Positions 1-6,794 of a stretch of DNA of 24,633 nt are shown in pieces. The notes under the pieces are model-generated. The model was not told the origin of the DNA. It did no database searches and saw only the letters and a list, made by a program, of their open reading frames with translations. A program made the translations under genes and the position numbers. The DNA is from DAITPV01 sp050692555 (GTDB taxonomy: Bacteria; Actinomycetota; UBA4738; CALAEC01). The stretch lies in assembly GCA_050692555.1 (NCBI GenBank), contig JBOGVS010000041.1, positions 1 through 24,633 of the forward strand, read 5' to 3'. Every line of letters starts with the position of its first letter. The first letter of the stretch is position 1.

Positions 1-23
1 GCTGCCGAGACATCTCACCAACG

Positions 24-50
24 AGGCCCCTTCGGGGGCCTTGTTGCGTT
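24..50 (+). terminator. Intrinsic terminator of an upstream gene
   Basis: A perfect 7-bp stem (AGGCCCC at 24-30, GGGGCCT at 35-41) closes on a TTCG tetraloop and is followed by a T-rich tail (TGTTGCGTTT). This is a textbook Rho-independent terminator for a plus-strand transcript entering from the left of the window. Whatever gene it ends lies outside the window. Confidence 0.75.
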
Positions 51-70
51 TCAGGCTCCGGTCGCTCGGG

Positions 71-76
71 TACGCT
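71..76 (+). promoter_or_regulatory. -10 box, probable leaderless promoter of TPR gene
   Basis: The hexamer TACGCT fits the TANNNT -10 consensus. Exactly 7 nt separate it from the GTG at 84, and no Shine-Dalgarno precedes that codon. Transcription would begin at or next to the start codon, giving a leaderless mRNA, which is common in Actinomycetota. No convincing -35 is visible. It lies just after the terminator, consistent with a new transcription unit. Confidence 0.5.
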
Positions 77-83
77 GCGGGAC

Positions 84-965
84 GTGGACCGAGAGCGACC
101 CGGACGCCCCCGTAGGTCCGGCACACCCTCCCGCGGCGGCCAGGACCGGGCCCGCCCAAGGGGTGCTCCGACCCGACGGCGGAATGCGCCTCCCCCTGGG
201 CGGGGGGCCAGGCCACCGGCCAGGCCGCCGGCCAACCGAAGGACCAGGCCACCGGGCGACCGCGGCAAACGTTCCCAGGTCCGGCCCGGACCATCCGAAC
301 CCAGCCGGCGATCCTCGCCGAGAGGACGCGGTGCCCTCCCTCGCGATGTGGTGGAAGAGGTTCGCGCCGCCGCCGGGGGAGTCCGGGCGTCCGACGCTCT
401 GGACCTCCTGGAGCGGGCGGTGGTTGCGCTCGAGCGGGGGCGAACCGCGCAGGCCGAACGTGATGCGGGAACGGCGAAGCGGAAGGCCCCGCGATCGGCC
501 GCGGTCAGGGAGATCCTGGGGCTGGCCCACTACCAGGCCGGACACTTCCGAGAGGCGCTCCGAGAGCTCCAGGCGTACCGGCGGATGTCCGGTCGGGCCG
601 ATCAGAACCACCTGATGGCCGACGCCCACCGCGCCCTGGGGTCCCCCCAGCGAGCCCTCCCCTTGATCAAGGAGGCCTTGCGGGCCCGGATCCCGGCCGA
701 AGCCAAGGCCGAGGCGGCGGTCGTCGGCGGCTCGGCGCTGGCCGACATGGGCCGATACGACGAGGCCCTGGCGATGCTCCGGCGCGCAGCACCCGATACC
801 GACGTCGCCGAACCGCACCACCTTCGGGTGTGGTACGTGATCGCGGACATCCTGGAACGGGCCGGCAGGCCGGCTGAAGCGACTCGGGTGTTCCGGCGCA
901 TCATCCGCCACGACCCCGATGCCTTCGACGTACCTGAGCGGCTGGCCGCGCTCGGCGACCGCTAA
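84..965 (+). CDS. TPR-repeat protein with basic N-terminal tail (Rv1691-like)
   Basis: 293 aa from a GTG start. Residues 1-85 are a low-complexity Arg/Pro/Gly tail, predicted disordered and strongly basic. Residues about 105-290 are helical TPR-like repeats; recognisable units are near 143-165 (LGLAHYQAGHFREALREL), 176-200, 214-235 and 250-278. The C-terminus ends in FDVPERLAALG. A disordered basic N-terminus plus TPR array, lying in the tyrS-TPR-HAD-tlyA neighbourhood, matches the conserved actinobacterial family that includes M. tuberculosis Rv1691. The molecular role is unknown; TPRs normally mediate protein contacts, and the basic tail could touch RNA or membrane (inference). It usually sits directly before the HAD phosphatase gene, but here about 10 kb intervene. 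The start is supported by a -10 box placed for leaderless transcription. Confidence 0.8.
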   Translation: MDRERPGRPRRSGTPSRGGQDRARPRGAPTRRRNAPPPGRGARPPARPPANRRTRPPGDRGKRSQVRPGPSEPSRRSSPRGRGALPRDVVEEVRAAAGGVRASDALDLLERAVVALERGRTAQAERDAGTAKRKAPRSAAVREILGLAHYQAGHFREALRELQAYRRMSGRADQNHLMADAHRALGSPQRALPLIKEALRARIPAEAKAEAAVVGGSALADMGRYDEALAMLRRAAPDTDVAEPHHLRVWYVIADILERAGRPAEATRVFRRIIRHDPDAFDVPERLAALGDR

Positions 966-969
966 CCGA

Positions 970-989
970 CACGCCGATCACGGCGCGTG
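970..989. terminator. Possible bidirectional terminator hairpin
   Basis: A 5-bp stem (CGCCG 972-976, CGGCG 981-985) with an ATCA loop, extendable outside a small bulge, fills the 24-nt gap between two convergent genes. There is no T-tract on either strand, so the call rests on position and short dyad symmetry only. Confidence 0.3.
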
Positions 990-1994
990 CTACGAGCTCG
1001 CTTCCTCCCGGCGCTTGGCGAAGTAGCGAAGCAGGCCGGCGGCGTTCACCCGATAGGTGGTGAGCAGATCGAGCCGTCGCCTCGCCTCCGAATCCTGATC
1101 CCGGACCGTCGCGAGCTCGTCGGCCGTCCGGTCCGCCAGGATCTGGGCCACGGCATCGACGTCCTCGGTGGTCCGCATGGCCTCTTCCACGATCGAGGCC
1201 CACTTCCGGGTCCGCTCGATGGCCAGGTCGCACACTTCCCGGACGTTCTCTGCGGGCCCGAAGTGACTGAACAACACCTTCGGAGGATCGAGGTCCCGGA
1301 CCCGCCCGATGTTCCTGATCGCCGCCTCGAGGTCGAAGTCCGCGGGAGGTGTGGCCGGCCGAAAGACGTCGAGGTCCGGCAGATGGACCCCCAGCCCATC
1401 ACCGCTGAATACCGCGCCGGTCTCCTCGTCCACGATGAAGGCGTGGTGCTTGGCGTGCCCGGGGGCGTGGAGGATCCGGAGGGTCCGATCCCCCAGCGAC
1501 ACGACCTGCCCATCGCTCGCCGCCTTGACCCGGTCGCCCGGCAACGGCTCGAGGGGCCCGAACACGCGCCGCATGTGTTCCTCGCCGAACACCCTGGTGG
1601 CACTGGCTTGAAGCTTCGCCGGCTCCACCAGATGCCGAACTCCGCGCTCGTGGGCCCACACGGTGGCTTTGGGGAACCGCTGGGAATACGCGCCGGCCCC
1701 ACCGGCATGGTCCAGGTGGACGTGCGTGACCACGATGTGGGCGAGGTCCCGGGGGCCGATCCCCAGCTCGGCGAGGCCCGCCTCGACGGCAGGCAGGGAG
1801 TTCGTGGGCCCCGTCTCGATGAGCGCTGGCTCCGAGCCGCGCACCAGGTACGCGGAAGTGAGGCCCGGACTGCCTCCCATCTGGGTGTCGATCACCGTGA
1901 TCCCCGGCAGCGCCTCGAAGGTCCTGGTCACCCGGGGCAGTGTACGGGTCAGGCCGGCGTCCTTGTCACCGGTGGGGGGTATGGTCCGGCTCAC
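990..1994 (-). CDS. Metallo-beta-lactamase-fold hydrolase
   Basis: 334 aa. The MBL zinc-site motif THVHLDH gives H91, H93, D95 and H96. Further ligands fit H180 (HAPGH), D199 (FSGDG) and H244 (FSHFGP), a complete dinuclear site, so the enzyme should be active. LIETGP at 59-63 is the usual strand before the first motif. About 80 C-terminal residues beyond the MBL core form a mostly helical domain, as in MBL-fold proteins of the thioesterase/lactonase-like group (DUF-type C-terminus). The substrate cannot be read from sequence. Conserved sequence begins near residue 30, so the exact start is uncertain. The annotated GTG at 1994 directly abuts a GGGGGAG run, too close for an ideal Shine-Dalgarno. 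The next in-frame GTG (codon 22) has none. It diverges from the ssb gene with only 23 bp between start codons and converges on the TPR gene. Confidence 0.85.
   Translation of the reverse strand: MSRTIPPTGDKDAGLTRTLPRVTRTFEALPGITVIDTQMGGSPGLTSAYLVRGSEPALIETGPTNSLPAVEAGLAELGIGPRDLAHIVVTHVHLDHAGGAGAYSQRFPKATVWAHERGVRHLVEPAKLQASATRVFGEEHMRRVFGPLEPLPGDRVKAASDGQVVSLGDRTLRILHAPGHAKHHAFIVDEETGAVFSGDGLGVHLPDLDVFRPATPPADFDLEAAIRNIGRVRDLDPPKVLFSHFGPAENVREVCDLAIERTRKWASIVEEAMRTTEDVDAVAQILADRTADELATVRDQDSEARRRLDLLTTYRVNAAGLLRYFAKRREEASS
1980..1985 (+). promoter_or_regulatory. Candidate -10 box for ssb
   Basis: TATGGT fits a -10 element and would place the transcript start near 1991. That gives a leader of about 27 nt containing the strong AAGGAGG site. 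It lies inside the 5' end of the divergent hydrolase gene, so the two promoters would interfere. No clear -35 is seen. Confidence 0.3.
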
Positions 1995-2017
1995 CTCCCC
2001 CAGGAAGGAGGTGGCGC

Positions 2018-2332
2018 ATGGTCACGGTGAACGTGGTCGTGCTGGCCGGGCGGTTGTCGGCGAACCCGGAGTTCACCGAGATGCCGTCGGGCGACACGGT
2101 GGCCAGGCTCCGAGTCCAGGTCCCGGAGGCCGAGAAACGGGTCCTCCCCGTCCCGGTGGCGGTGTGGGACCGGTCGGCCCGGAAGCGCTGTGAGCGCCTG
2201 GGGAAGGGCGACGCCGTGATGATCCGCGGCCACCTGGTCCGCAGGTTCTTCCGCGGCCAGGGAGGCGGACGCTCGCACATGGAGGTGGTGGCCAGCGAGG
2301 TGAAGAAGCTCGAAGAGGAAACAGAAGACTGA
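2018..2332 (+). CDS. Short single-stranded DNA-binding protein (OB fold)
   Basis: 104 aa. The start ATG at 2018 is fixed by a strong AAGGAGG (2005-2011) 6 nt upstream, even though the frame is open further 5'. The sequence shows the Ssb pattern: NVVVLAGRLSANPEF at the N-terminus, then GDTVARLRVQVPE, a conserved VWDRSARKRCERLGKGD segment and the VMIRGHLVRRFF strand, ending in a short acidic tail. It is shorter than the main replicative SSB (about 150-200 aa) and lacks the long Gly-rich region and the DDDIPF-type tip that recruits partners. It therefore looks like an accessory Ssb paralogue or primosomal PriB-like OB protein rather than the housekeeping SSB. No replication or recombination gene adjoins it. 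The DNA-binding function is by family; the specific role is unknown. Confidence 0.75.
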   Translation: MVTVNVVVLAGRLSANPEFTEMPSGDTVARLRVQVPEAEKRVLPVPVAVWDRSARKRCERLGKGDAVMIRGHLVRRFFRGQGGGRSHMEVVASEVKKLEEETED

Positions 2333-2394
2333 CGCCCAGGAGGCTCGGACCCCCCTCGCCGGGCCGAGAAGGACTCGGGGACCCGGTGGCGAAC

Positions 2395-2400
2395 TAGAAT
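2395..2400 (+). promoter_or_regulatory. Candidate -10 box (TAGAAT)
   Basis: TAGAAT, identical to the hexamer in front of the steB/mctB gene at 22075, lies 29 nt before the GTG at 2430. A GGAGG Shine-Dalgarno (2421-2425) follows, so this transcript would carry a short leader. No clear -35 is present. Confidence 0.45.
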
Positions 2401-2429
2401 AGGGCGCCCTTCGACCAGCTGGAGGCCCA

Positions 2430-2960
2430 GTGAGCCTGATACCAGAGCCCGGCGGTTTCGACCCGCAGGTCCGGTACGGCCGGATCCTCGGCCTGTTCTT
2501 CGCCGTGGCCGGATTCGTGGTCATCGGGTTCGGCTGGAACGGCTCGGCAAAGAGCGCCTATGTCGACGTCCAGTTCCCGTACCTGATCTCCGGTGGCCTG
2601 GGTGGCCTTGCCCTGGTCCTCCTGGGGAGTGCCCTGATGATCATGGCCCAGGTCAGGGCCGAGCGGATCAAGCTGGCGGGGCAGTTGGAGAAGCTGGGTC
2701 ACGTGATGAGCCGGGCCCCGTCCGCCGTCGAGGCCGTCGCGTCCGAGAACGGCAGGGTGGTGGCCGGGAAGTCGACGTACCATCGGCCGGACTGCCGTCT
2801 GGTCGAGGGAAAGACGGACCTGGACTTCGTGAGCCCGGAGGCGGCCAAGCTCAGTGGGCTGTCACCGTGCCGGGTGTGCAACCCGGGAGACCCCGACGTT
2901 TCCGAGGATCGCGCGGAGACGACCACCGAGACCTCGGGGCCGGATTCGGCTAGCGCCTAG
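2430..2960 (+). CDS. Membrane protein with C-terminal Ada-like Cys/His metal-binding motif
   Basis: 176 aa, GTG start with GGAGG 4 nt upstream. Two membrane segments are predicted (about 17-36 and 51-73) joined by a short loop; the N-terminus and C-terminal domain should lie on the same, probably cytoplasmic, side. Residues 112-152 contain STYHRPDC...SGLSPCRVCNP, giving H118, C122, C147 and C150. This YHxxxC...PCxxC pattern resembles the zinc site of the Ada N-terminal domain and many small bacterial proteins carrying it as an appended module. There is no DNA-repair catalytic domain, so alkyl-phosphotriester repair should not be assumed; a structural zinc site or thiol switch is possible. The tail is acidic and Thr/Ser-rich. 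The gene converges on livF, and the two stop codons share the palindrome CTAG. No specific function is assigned. Confidence 0.75.
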   Translation: MSLIPEPGGFDPQVRYGRILGLFFAVAGFVVIGFGWNGSAKSAYVDVQFPYLISGGLGGLALVLLGSALMIMAQVRAERIKLAGQLEKLGHVMSRAPSAVEAVASENGRVVAGKSTYHRPDCRLVEGKTDLDFVSPEAAKLSGLSPCRVCNPGDPDVSEDRAETTTETSGPDSASA

Positions 2961-3673
2961 GCCGGGGCCCCCAGGTACGCCTTCCGCAGCTCGCCCTGGT
3001 CGAGGATCTCCTCGCCGGAGCCCTCGTACTCGATGCGGCCCTTCTCCATGATGTAGGCGCGATTGGCGATGGCCAGGGCCCCGGCGTTCTGCTCGACCAT
3101 TAGCACGGTGACCCCTTCCTCGTTGATCCGGGCCACCGTGTCGAACACCTCCTGGGCCAGCACCGGAGACAGCCCCAGCGACGCCTCGTCGATCAGCAGC
3201 ATCCGGGGGTTCGCCATCAGGCCCCGGGCCACGGCCAGCATCTGCTGCTCGCCTCCCGACAGCGTCCCGCCCAGCTGCCCCCGGCGTTCCTTCAGCTGGG
3301 GGAACGTCGTGAGCACCCGATCAAGGTTCTTCCGGAACAGCTTGCCGTCGTGGCGGTGAGACCAGGCCCCCAGCCGGAGATTCTTCTCGACCGACAGGTC
3401 CGGGAACACCCGGCGCCCCTCCGGGATGAGCACAAGACCCCGGGCCACCAGCGTCCTGGCGTCGACGGTCCCGACCTGTTTCCCGTCGTAAAGGATGTCA
3501 CCCGACCACCTCCGAAGCAGCCCGGCGACGGTCATCAGGGTGGTGGTCTTCCCCGCGCCGTTCAGGCCCATGAGGACGGCGGTCTCTCCGTCCTCGACCG
3601 TGAGGTTCACCCCATGGAGCACGGGGACCTGCCCGTAGCCGGTTCGGAGGTCGGTGACCTCAAGAAGCGACAT
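2957..3673 (-). CDS. livF: HAAT-family ABC transporter ATPase, LivF type
   Basis: 238 aa. One of two ATPases energising import of a branched-chain-amino-acid-like substrate through the LivHM permease. Walker A is GLNGAGKTT (36-44), the Q-loop region carries the LivF-typical IPEGRRVF (83-90), the ABC signature is LSGGEQQ (138-144) and Walker B is MLLIDE (158-163) followed by the D-loop. All catalytic elements are intact. Length is normal for LivF (about 235 aa). The ATG at 3673 lies 14 nt inside the end of livG and is preceded by a GGGGGGCGAGG run, so translation is coupled. It is the last gene of the operon. The symbol denotes family; the transported substrate is not proven. Confidence 0.93.
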   Translation of the reverse strand: MSLLEVTDLRTGYGQVPVLHGVNLTVEDGETAVLMGLNGAGKTTTLMTVAGLLRRWSGDILYDGKQVGTVDARTLVARGLVLIPEGRRVFPDLSVEKNLRLGAWSHRHDGKLFRKNLDRVLTTFPQLKERRGQLGGTLSGGEQQMLAVARGLMANPRMLLIDEASLGLSPVLAQEVFDTVARINEEGVTVLMVEQNAGALAIANRAYIMEKGRIEYEGSGEEILDQGELRKAYLGAPA

Positions 3674-4439
3674 CGGCCTCGCCCCCCAGGTACGCGGCGA
3701 TTACGTCGGGATGCTTCTGGATCTCCTGCGGCTCCCCCTTGGCCAACAGCTCCCCGAAGTTGAGCACGTACACGTAGTCGCACAGGCCCACGACCAGCGG
3801 CACGTGGTGCTCGATCATCAGGATCGTCAGGTTCAGAGAGTCCCGCAGGAACCGGAGAGTCTCGCCCAGCTGGTGGGCCTCCTCCGGCCCCATCCCCGAG
3901 GACGGCTCGTCCAGGAGCAGGAGGTCCGGATCGGTGGCCAGGGCCATGGCCAGGTCGACCATCTTCTGGGTGCCGTACGGGAGACCGCCGACCTCCTCCC
4001 TGGCCACCGGGAGGAGCCCCAGGAAGTCGAGGATCTCCTCGGCGTTGAGCCGCAGCTCTCCTTCCTCGCGGAACGTGCCCATCGTCCCCAGGATCCCCGA
4101 CAGGGCTCCGTACCGGATGTGGGCGTGCTGGGCGGTCAGCACGTTCTGGAGCACCGTGAGCGAGCGGATCACCCCCAGGTTCTGCCACGTCCGACCCATC
4201 CCCTTGGCAGCCTTCCGGTGGGTGGGCAGCTTGGTGACATCTCTTCCCCGGTAGGTGACCTTGCCGGTGTCCGGCTTGTAGATGTTCATCAAGCAGTTGA
4301 AGAACGTGGTCTTGCCGGCCCCGTTCGGCCCGATCAGGCCCACGATCTCCCACTCGCCGACATCGAGGGACACCTTGTCGAGCGCCTGGAGACCGCCGAA
4401 GCGCATCGACAGGTCAGAAACCTCGAGGACCTGGGTCAC
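3660..4439 (-). CDS. livG: HAAT-family ABC transporter ATPase, LivG type
   Basis: 259 aa. Partner ATPase to LivF. Walker A is GPNGAGKTT (37-45), the Q-loop Gln is in RTWQN (near 86), the signature is the LivG-type LPYGTQ (153-158) rather than LSGGQ, Walker B is LLLLDEP (173-179) and the H-loop His lies at 211-212 (IEHHV). The insert between Q-loop and signature (about 105-135) is typical of LivG. The GTG start overlaps the livM stop in a GTGA quadruplet, a sign of coupled translation. Everything expected for an active subunit is present. Confidence 0.93.
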   Translation of the reverse strand: MTQVLEVSDLSMRFGGLQALDKVSLDVGEWEIVGLIGPNGAGKTTFFNCLMNIYKPDTGKVTYRGRDVTKLPTHRKAAKGMGRTWQNLGVIRSLTVLQNVLTAQHAHIRYGALSGILGTMGTFREEGELRLNAEEILDFLGLLPVAREEVGGLPYGTQKMVDLAMALATDPDLLLLDEPSSGMGPEEAHQLGETLRFLRDSLNLTILMIEHHVPLVVGLCDYVYVLNFGELLAKGEPQEIQKHPDVIAAYLGGEADVAS

Positions 4440-5872
4440 GCCGGGCCTCCCTTGGGGGAGGGAGCGGGGGCAGGCGTTTCCGCCGGCCCGTCATCCGTGG
4501 TCTGGGTGGCGGTCTCTTGGACGATGGCAGTCGGCAGGGGAGCGGTGGCCACCACGGCGGTGGCCTGGCGCCTGGCGGCCTGCCGAGCCGCCGACCGGGC
4601 CAGCTGGCGCAGATACTCCAGCAGAAGCAGCACCGAAAGCACCGCCACCCCGATGGCCGCCACCAGCCCGAACAGCAGGCGGGGGGCCATCGCTCCGTTG
4701 GTGAGAAGCAAGGTCAGCGCGAAGGCGATCAGAGCGGGGAAGCCGCCCAGCTGGATGGCTTCGTGCCGGGAGTCCACCAGCGGCCCGCCCGCCAGGAACC
4801 GCCGGATCGGCCGCAGCTGCTGCCCGATCCCCCCGGGGTACAGGGTGATGGTCAGGACGAGCAGAAGAGCTCCGATCCACGGGGACAGGGCCTGCACCAG
4901 GACCTCGCCCAGCAGCGGGATCCGGATCGAGGCGCCGCCCACGGCGGCCGAAAGGGCCAGGGGGAACACGGCGAAGAACGACGACCCGATCACCACTCCG
5001 GCGCGTGACCCCAGGCCTCCGACCACGGACATCAGGATCCACACCACGGCGGTCTGGAGAACGAAGTCCGGGGCGGTGACCACCTGGTTCCAGTGGGCGA
5101 ACAGTGACCCCGCCACGCCGGCCAGGAACCCCGCCGTGGCGAAGGCCAGGAGCTTGTACCGGGTCACGTTGACTCCCAGCGTGGCCGCCACCCGCTCCTC
5201 GTTGCGGATGGCCACGATGGCCCGCCCGGCGCGACTCTTGGTCAATCGCCAGTCGACGATCAGGAAGACAGCCAGGATCAGAAGGGCAACGTAGGCATAC
5301 GCCTGGTTGGAAACGAACGAGGCGGGCCGAGGAGCGGCGCCGCCCGCGCCGCCGCCCGTGAACGCGCGCCAGTTGAAGATGGTGGTCTCGGCCATGAGCC
5401 CGAAGGCCAGGGTGATCAGGGCCAGGTACAGCCCCCGGATCCGCAGGGCCACCAGCCCCAGCAGCAGCGCCATCAGGGTCCCGGTGACCCCCGCCACCAC
5501 CACCCCGATGAAGAAGTCGCCGGTGGGGATCTGGTCGGGGGCCAGGACCAGCCCGGTGAGGGGGTCGGTCTGGAACCCCCCGACGTTCTTGACGATGAAC
5601 GCCGCCATGAACGCTCCGATCCCCACGAAGGCCTGGTGCCCCAGGGAGATCTGGCCGGCATGTCCCGTGATGATGTTGATGGACAGCCCGATGATGGCGT
5701 AGATGGCCGCCAGGCCGATCCACAGATCCTGCGTGGTGTCGGAGACCTGCGGCAGCAGGAGGACGGCCGCCACGATGAATGCCGCCACGAGGCCGCGGAT
5801 GAGATAGCCGTTCCCCGAGGGCCGAAAGGCCTTGATCGCCCCGTGGAGGTCGGAGGGAGCCTCCTTGGTCAC
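4436..5872 (-). CDS. livM: HAAT-family ABC permease LivM with extended C-terminus
   Basis: 478 aa, GTG start directly after the livH stop, with a GGGGAAGGAAG run just upstream in the livH 3' end. Residues about 25-355 are a normal LivM permease: signature GHAGQISLGHQAFVGIGAF (69-87), the cytoplasmic coupling region around TKSRAGRAIVAIRNEERVAATLG, and GGLGSRAGVVIG. It forms the transmembrane channel with LivH. Family members end after about 320-360 residues. Here another 120 follow: a segment carrying about two more membrane helices (around 375-420) and then an Ala/Thr/Pro-rich hydrophilic tail with an Arg cluster (RSAARQAARRQ). The extension is in frame with no sign of a frameshift and has no recognisable domain. 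It may be a membrane anchor or regulatory tail (inference). Confidence 0.9.
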   Translation of the reverse strand: MTKEAPSDLHGAIKAFRPSGNGYLIRGLVAAFIVAAVLLLPQVSDTTQDLWIGLAAIYAIIGLSINIITGHAGQISLGHQAFVGIGAFMAAFIVKNVGGFQTDPLTGLVLAPDQIPTGDFFIGVVVAGVTGTLMALLLGLVALRIRGLYLALITLAFGLMAETTIFNWRAFTGGGAGGAAPRPASFVSNQAYAYVALLILAVFLIVDWRLTKSRAGRAIVAIRNEERVAATLGVNVTRYKLLAFATAGFLAGVAGSLFAHWNQVVTAPDFVLQTAVVWILMSVVGGLGSRAGVVIGSSFFAVFPLALSAAVGGASIRIPLLGEVLVQALSPWIGALLLVLTITLYPGGIGQQLRPIRRFLAGGPLVDSRHEAIQLGGFPALIAFALTLLLTNGAMAPRLLFGLVAAIGVAVLSVLLLLEYLRQLARSAARQAARRQATAVVATAPLPTAIVQETATQTTDDGPAETPAPAPSPKGGPA

Positions 5873-6763
5873 CTAGGCTTCCTTCCCCAGCAGGCCCTGG
5901 GGGCGGACCAGCAGCACCAGGAGCAGGAGGCTGAACACGGTGAGCTCGGAGGCTCCGGGGACCCCCAGCTCCTGGAGGTAGAAGATCCCCACGTTCTGGG
6001 CCGCACCCACCAGCAGCCCGCCCACGAAGGCTCCCGGGAGGCTGGTCATCCCTCCCAGGACGGCGGCGGTGAACGCCGGCACCAGGCTGGTGGCGGTCAT
6101 GAACCCGGGGGTGAAGATGTTGATGGGGGCTTGAAGGATTCCGGCGATCCCTCCCAGCAGTGCGGCGAATCCCCAGATGAACCGGGACATCCGGGTGACG
6201 CTGATCCCCACGATCCGGGTGGCCATCGAGTCCTGGGAGGTGGCCAGGACGGCCAGGCCCAGGTTGGTCCGGGAGAAGAACAGCGCCAGGAGAACGGCCA
6301 GGGCGCCCAGCACCGCCACCACGATGAGCTGCTGGGGGAGCACGGCCACGCCGAACAGACTGATGGGGCTGGCGGGGTCCGCGGCGATGATGGGGCGGAG
6401 CACCTGGGGCTCCGGCTTGGCCACCAGGACGGTGCTCTGGATGATCAGGAAGGCCACGCCGATGGTGGCCACCAGGACGGTGACCCGGGACGCGTTGAAC
6501 AGCGGCCTGATCACCAGCCGCTCGACCAGGAGCCCCAGCAGGACCGCTGCCACCAAGCCCCCCACGATGGCCACGGCATACGGGAGCTTCAGCCCTTCGA
6601 CCAGGCCGAACGTGGTGAACGCGGCCACCGTCCCGAACTCCCCCTGGGCGAAGTTGAAGACCCGGGCGCCCTTGTACACCAGCACCAGGCCCACGGCCAG
6701 GAGCCCGTACACCGCTCCCTGGAGCAGCCCGATGAGCAGGAACGTCAGGACCGACGGTTCCAG
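5873..6763 (-). CDS. livH: HAAT-family ABC permease LivH, predicted CTG start
   Basis: 296 aa from the CTG at 6763. Second permease subunit of the importer; family hallmarks are GLVLVYKGARVFNFAQGEF near the N-terminus, the coupling segment NLGLAVLATSQDSMATRIVGI, and AAVLGGMTSLPGAFVGGLLVG. Multiple hydrophobic helices span the length. The first canonical codon (GTG at 6712) would begin inside the first helix and delete the conserved segment FLLIGLLQGAVYGLLA. The frame has no ATG, GTG or TTG before that. A GGGAGGG Shine-Dalgarno at 6777-6771 stands 7 nt from CTG 6763, which restores a normal length for the family (about 290-300 aa). The gene follows the binding-protein gene after 31 nt. The permease call is certain; the start is inference. 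Confidence 0.9.
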   Translation of the reverse strand: MEPSVLTFLLIGLLQGAVYGLLAVGLVLVYKGARVFNFAQGEFGTVAAFTTFGLVEGLKLPYAVAIVGGLVAAVLLGLLVERLVIRPLFNASRVTVLVATIGVAFLIIQSTVLVAKPEPQVLRPIIAADPASPISLFGVAVLPQQLIVVAVLGALAVLLALFFSRTNLGLAVLATSQDSMATRIVGISVTRMSRFIWGFAALLGGIAGILQAPINIFTPGFMTATSLVPAFTAAVLGGMTSLPGAFVGGLLVGAAQNVGIFYLQELGVPGASELTVFSLLLLVLLVRPQGLLGKEA

Positions 6764-6770
6764 CGGTTCA

Positions 6771-6777
6771 CCCTCCC
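6771..6777 (-). promoter_or_regulatory. Shine-Dalgarno supporting CTG start of livH
   Basis: GGGAGGG on the minus strand, 7 nt before the in-frame CTG at 6763. The alternative GTG overlapping this site (6772-6770) is in a different frame and meets a stop after 8 codons. Confidence 0.6.
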
Positions 6778-6794
6778 GTGCCTCCAGTGCGGGC

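Noticed and set aside
1..20. Possible tRNA 3' end (sequence ends ACCA before a terminator)
   Set aside because: Aligning the CCA forces C at position 58 and G at 60 of the T-loop, where A and a pyrimidine are required; the rest would be outside the window.
3654..5294. Long plus-strand open frame opposite livG/livM
   Set aside because: Its protein is Arg/Pro/Gln-rich low-complexity sequence typical of antisense frames in high-GC DNA, and it lies opposite well-conserved transporter genes.
6748..6772. Eight-codon leader ORF starting at GTG 6772 before livH
   Set aside because: It exists only because the frame is short and overlaps the Shine-Dalgarno; no conserved or regulatory content is evident.
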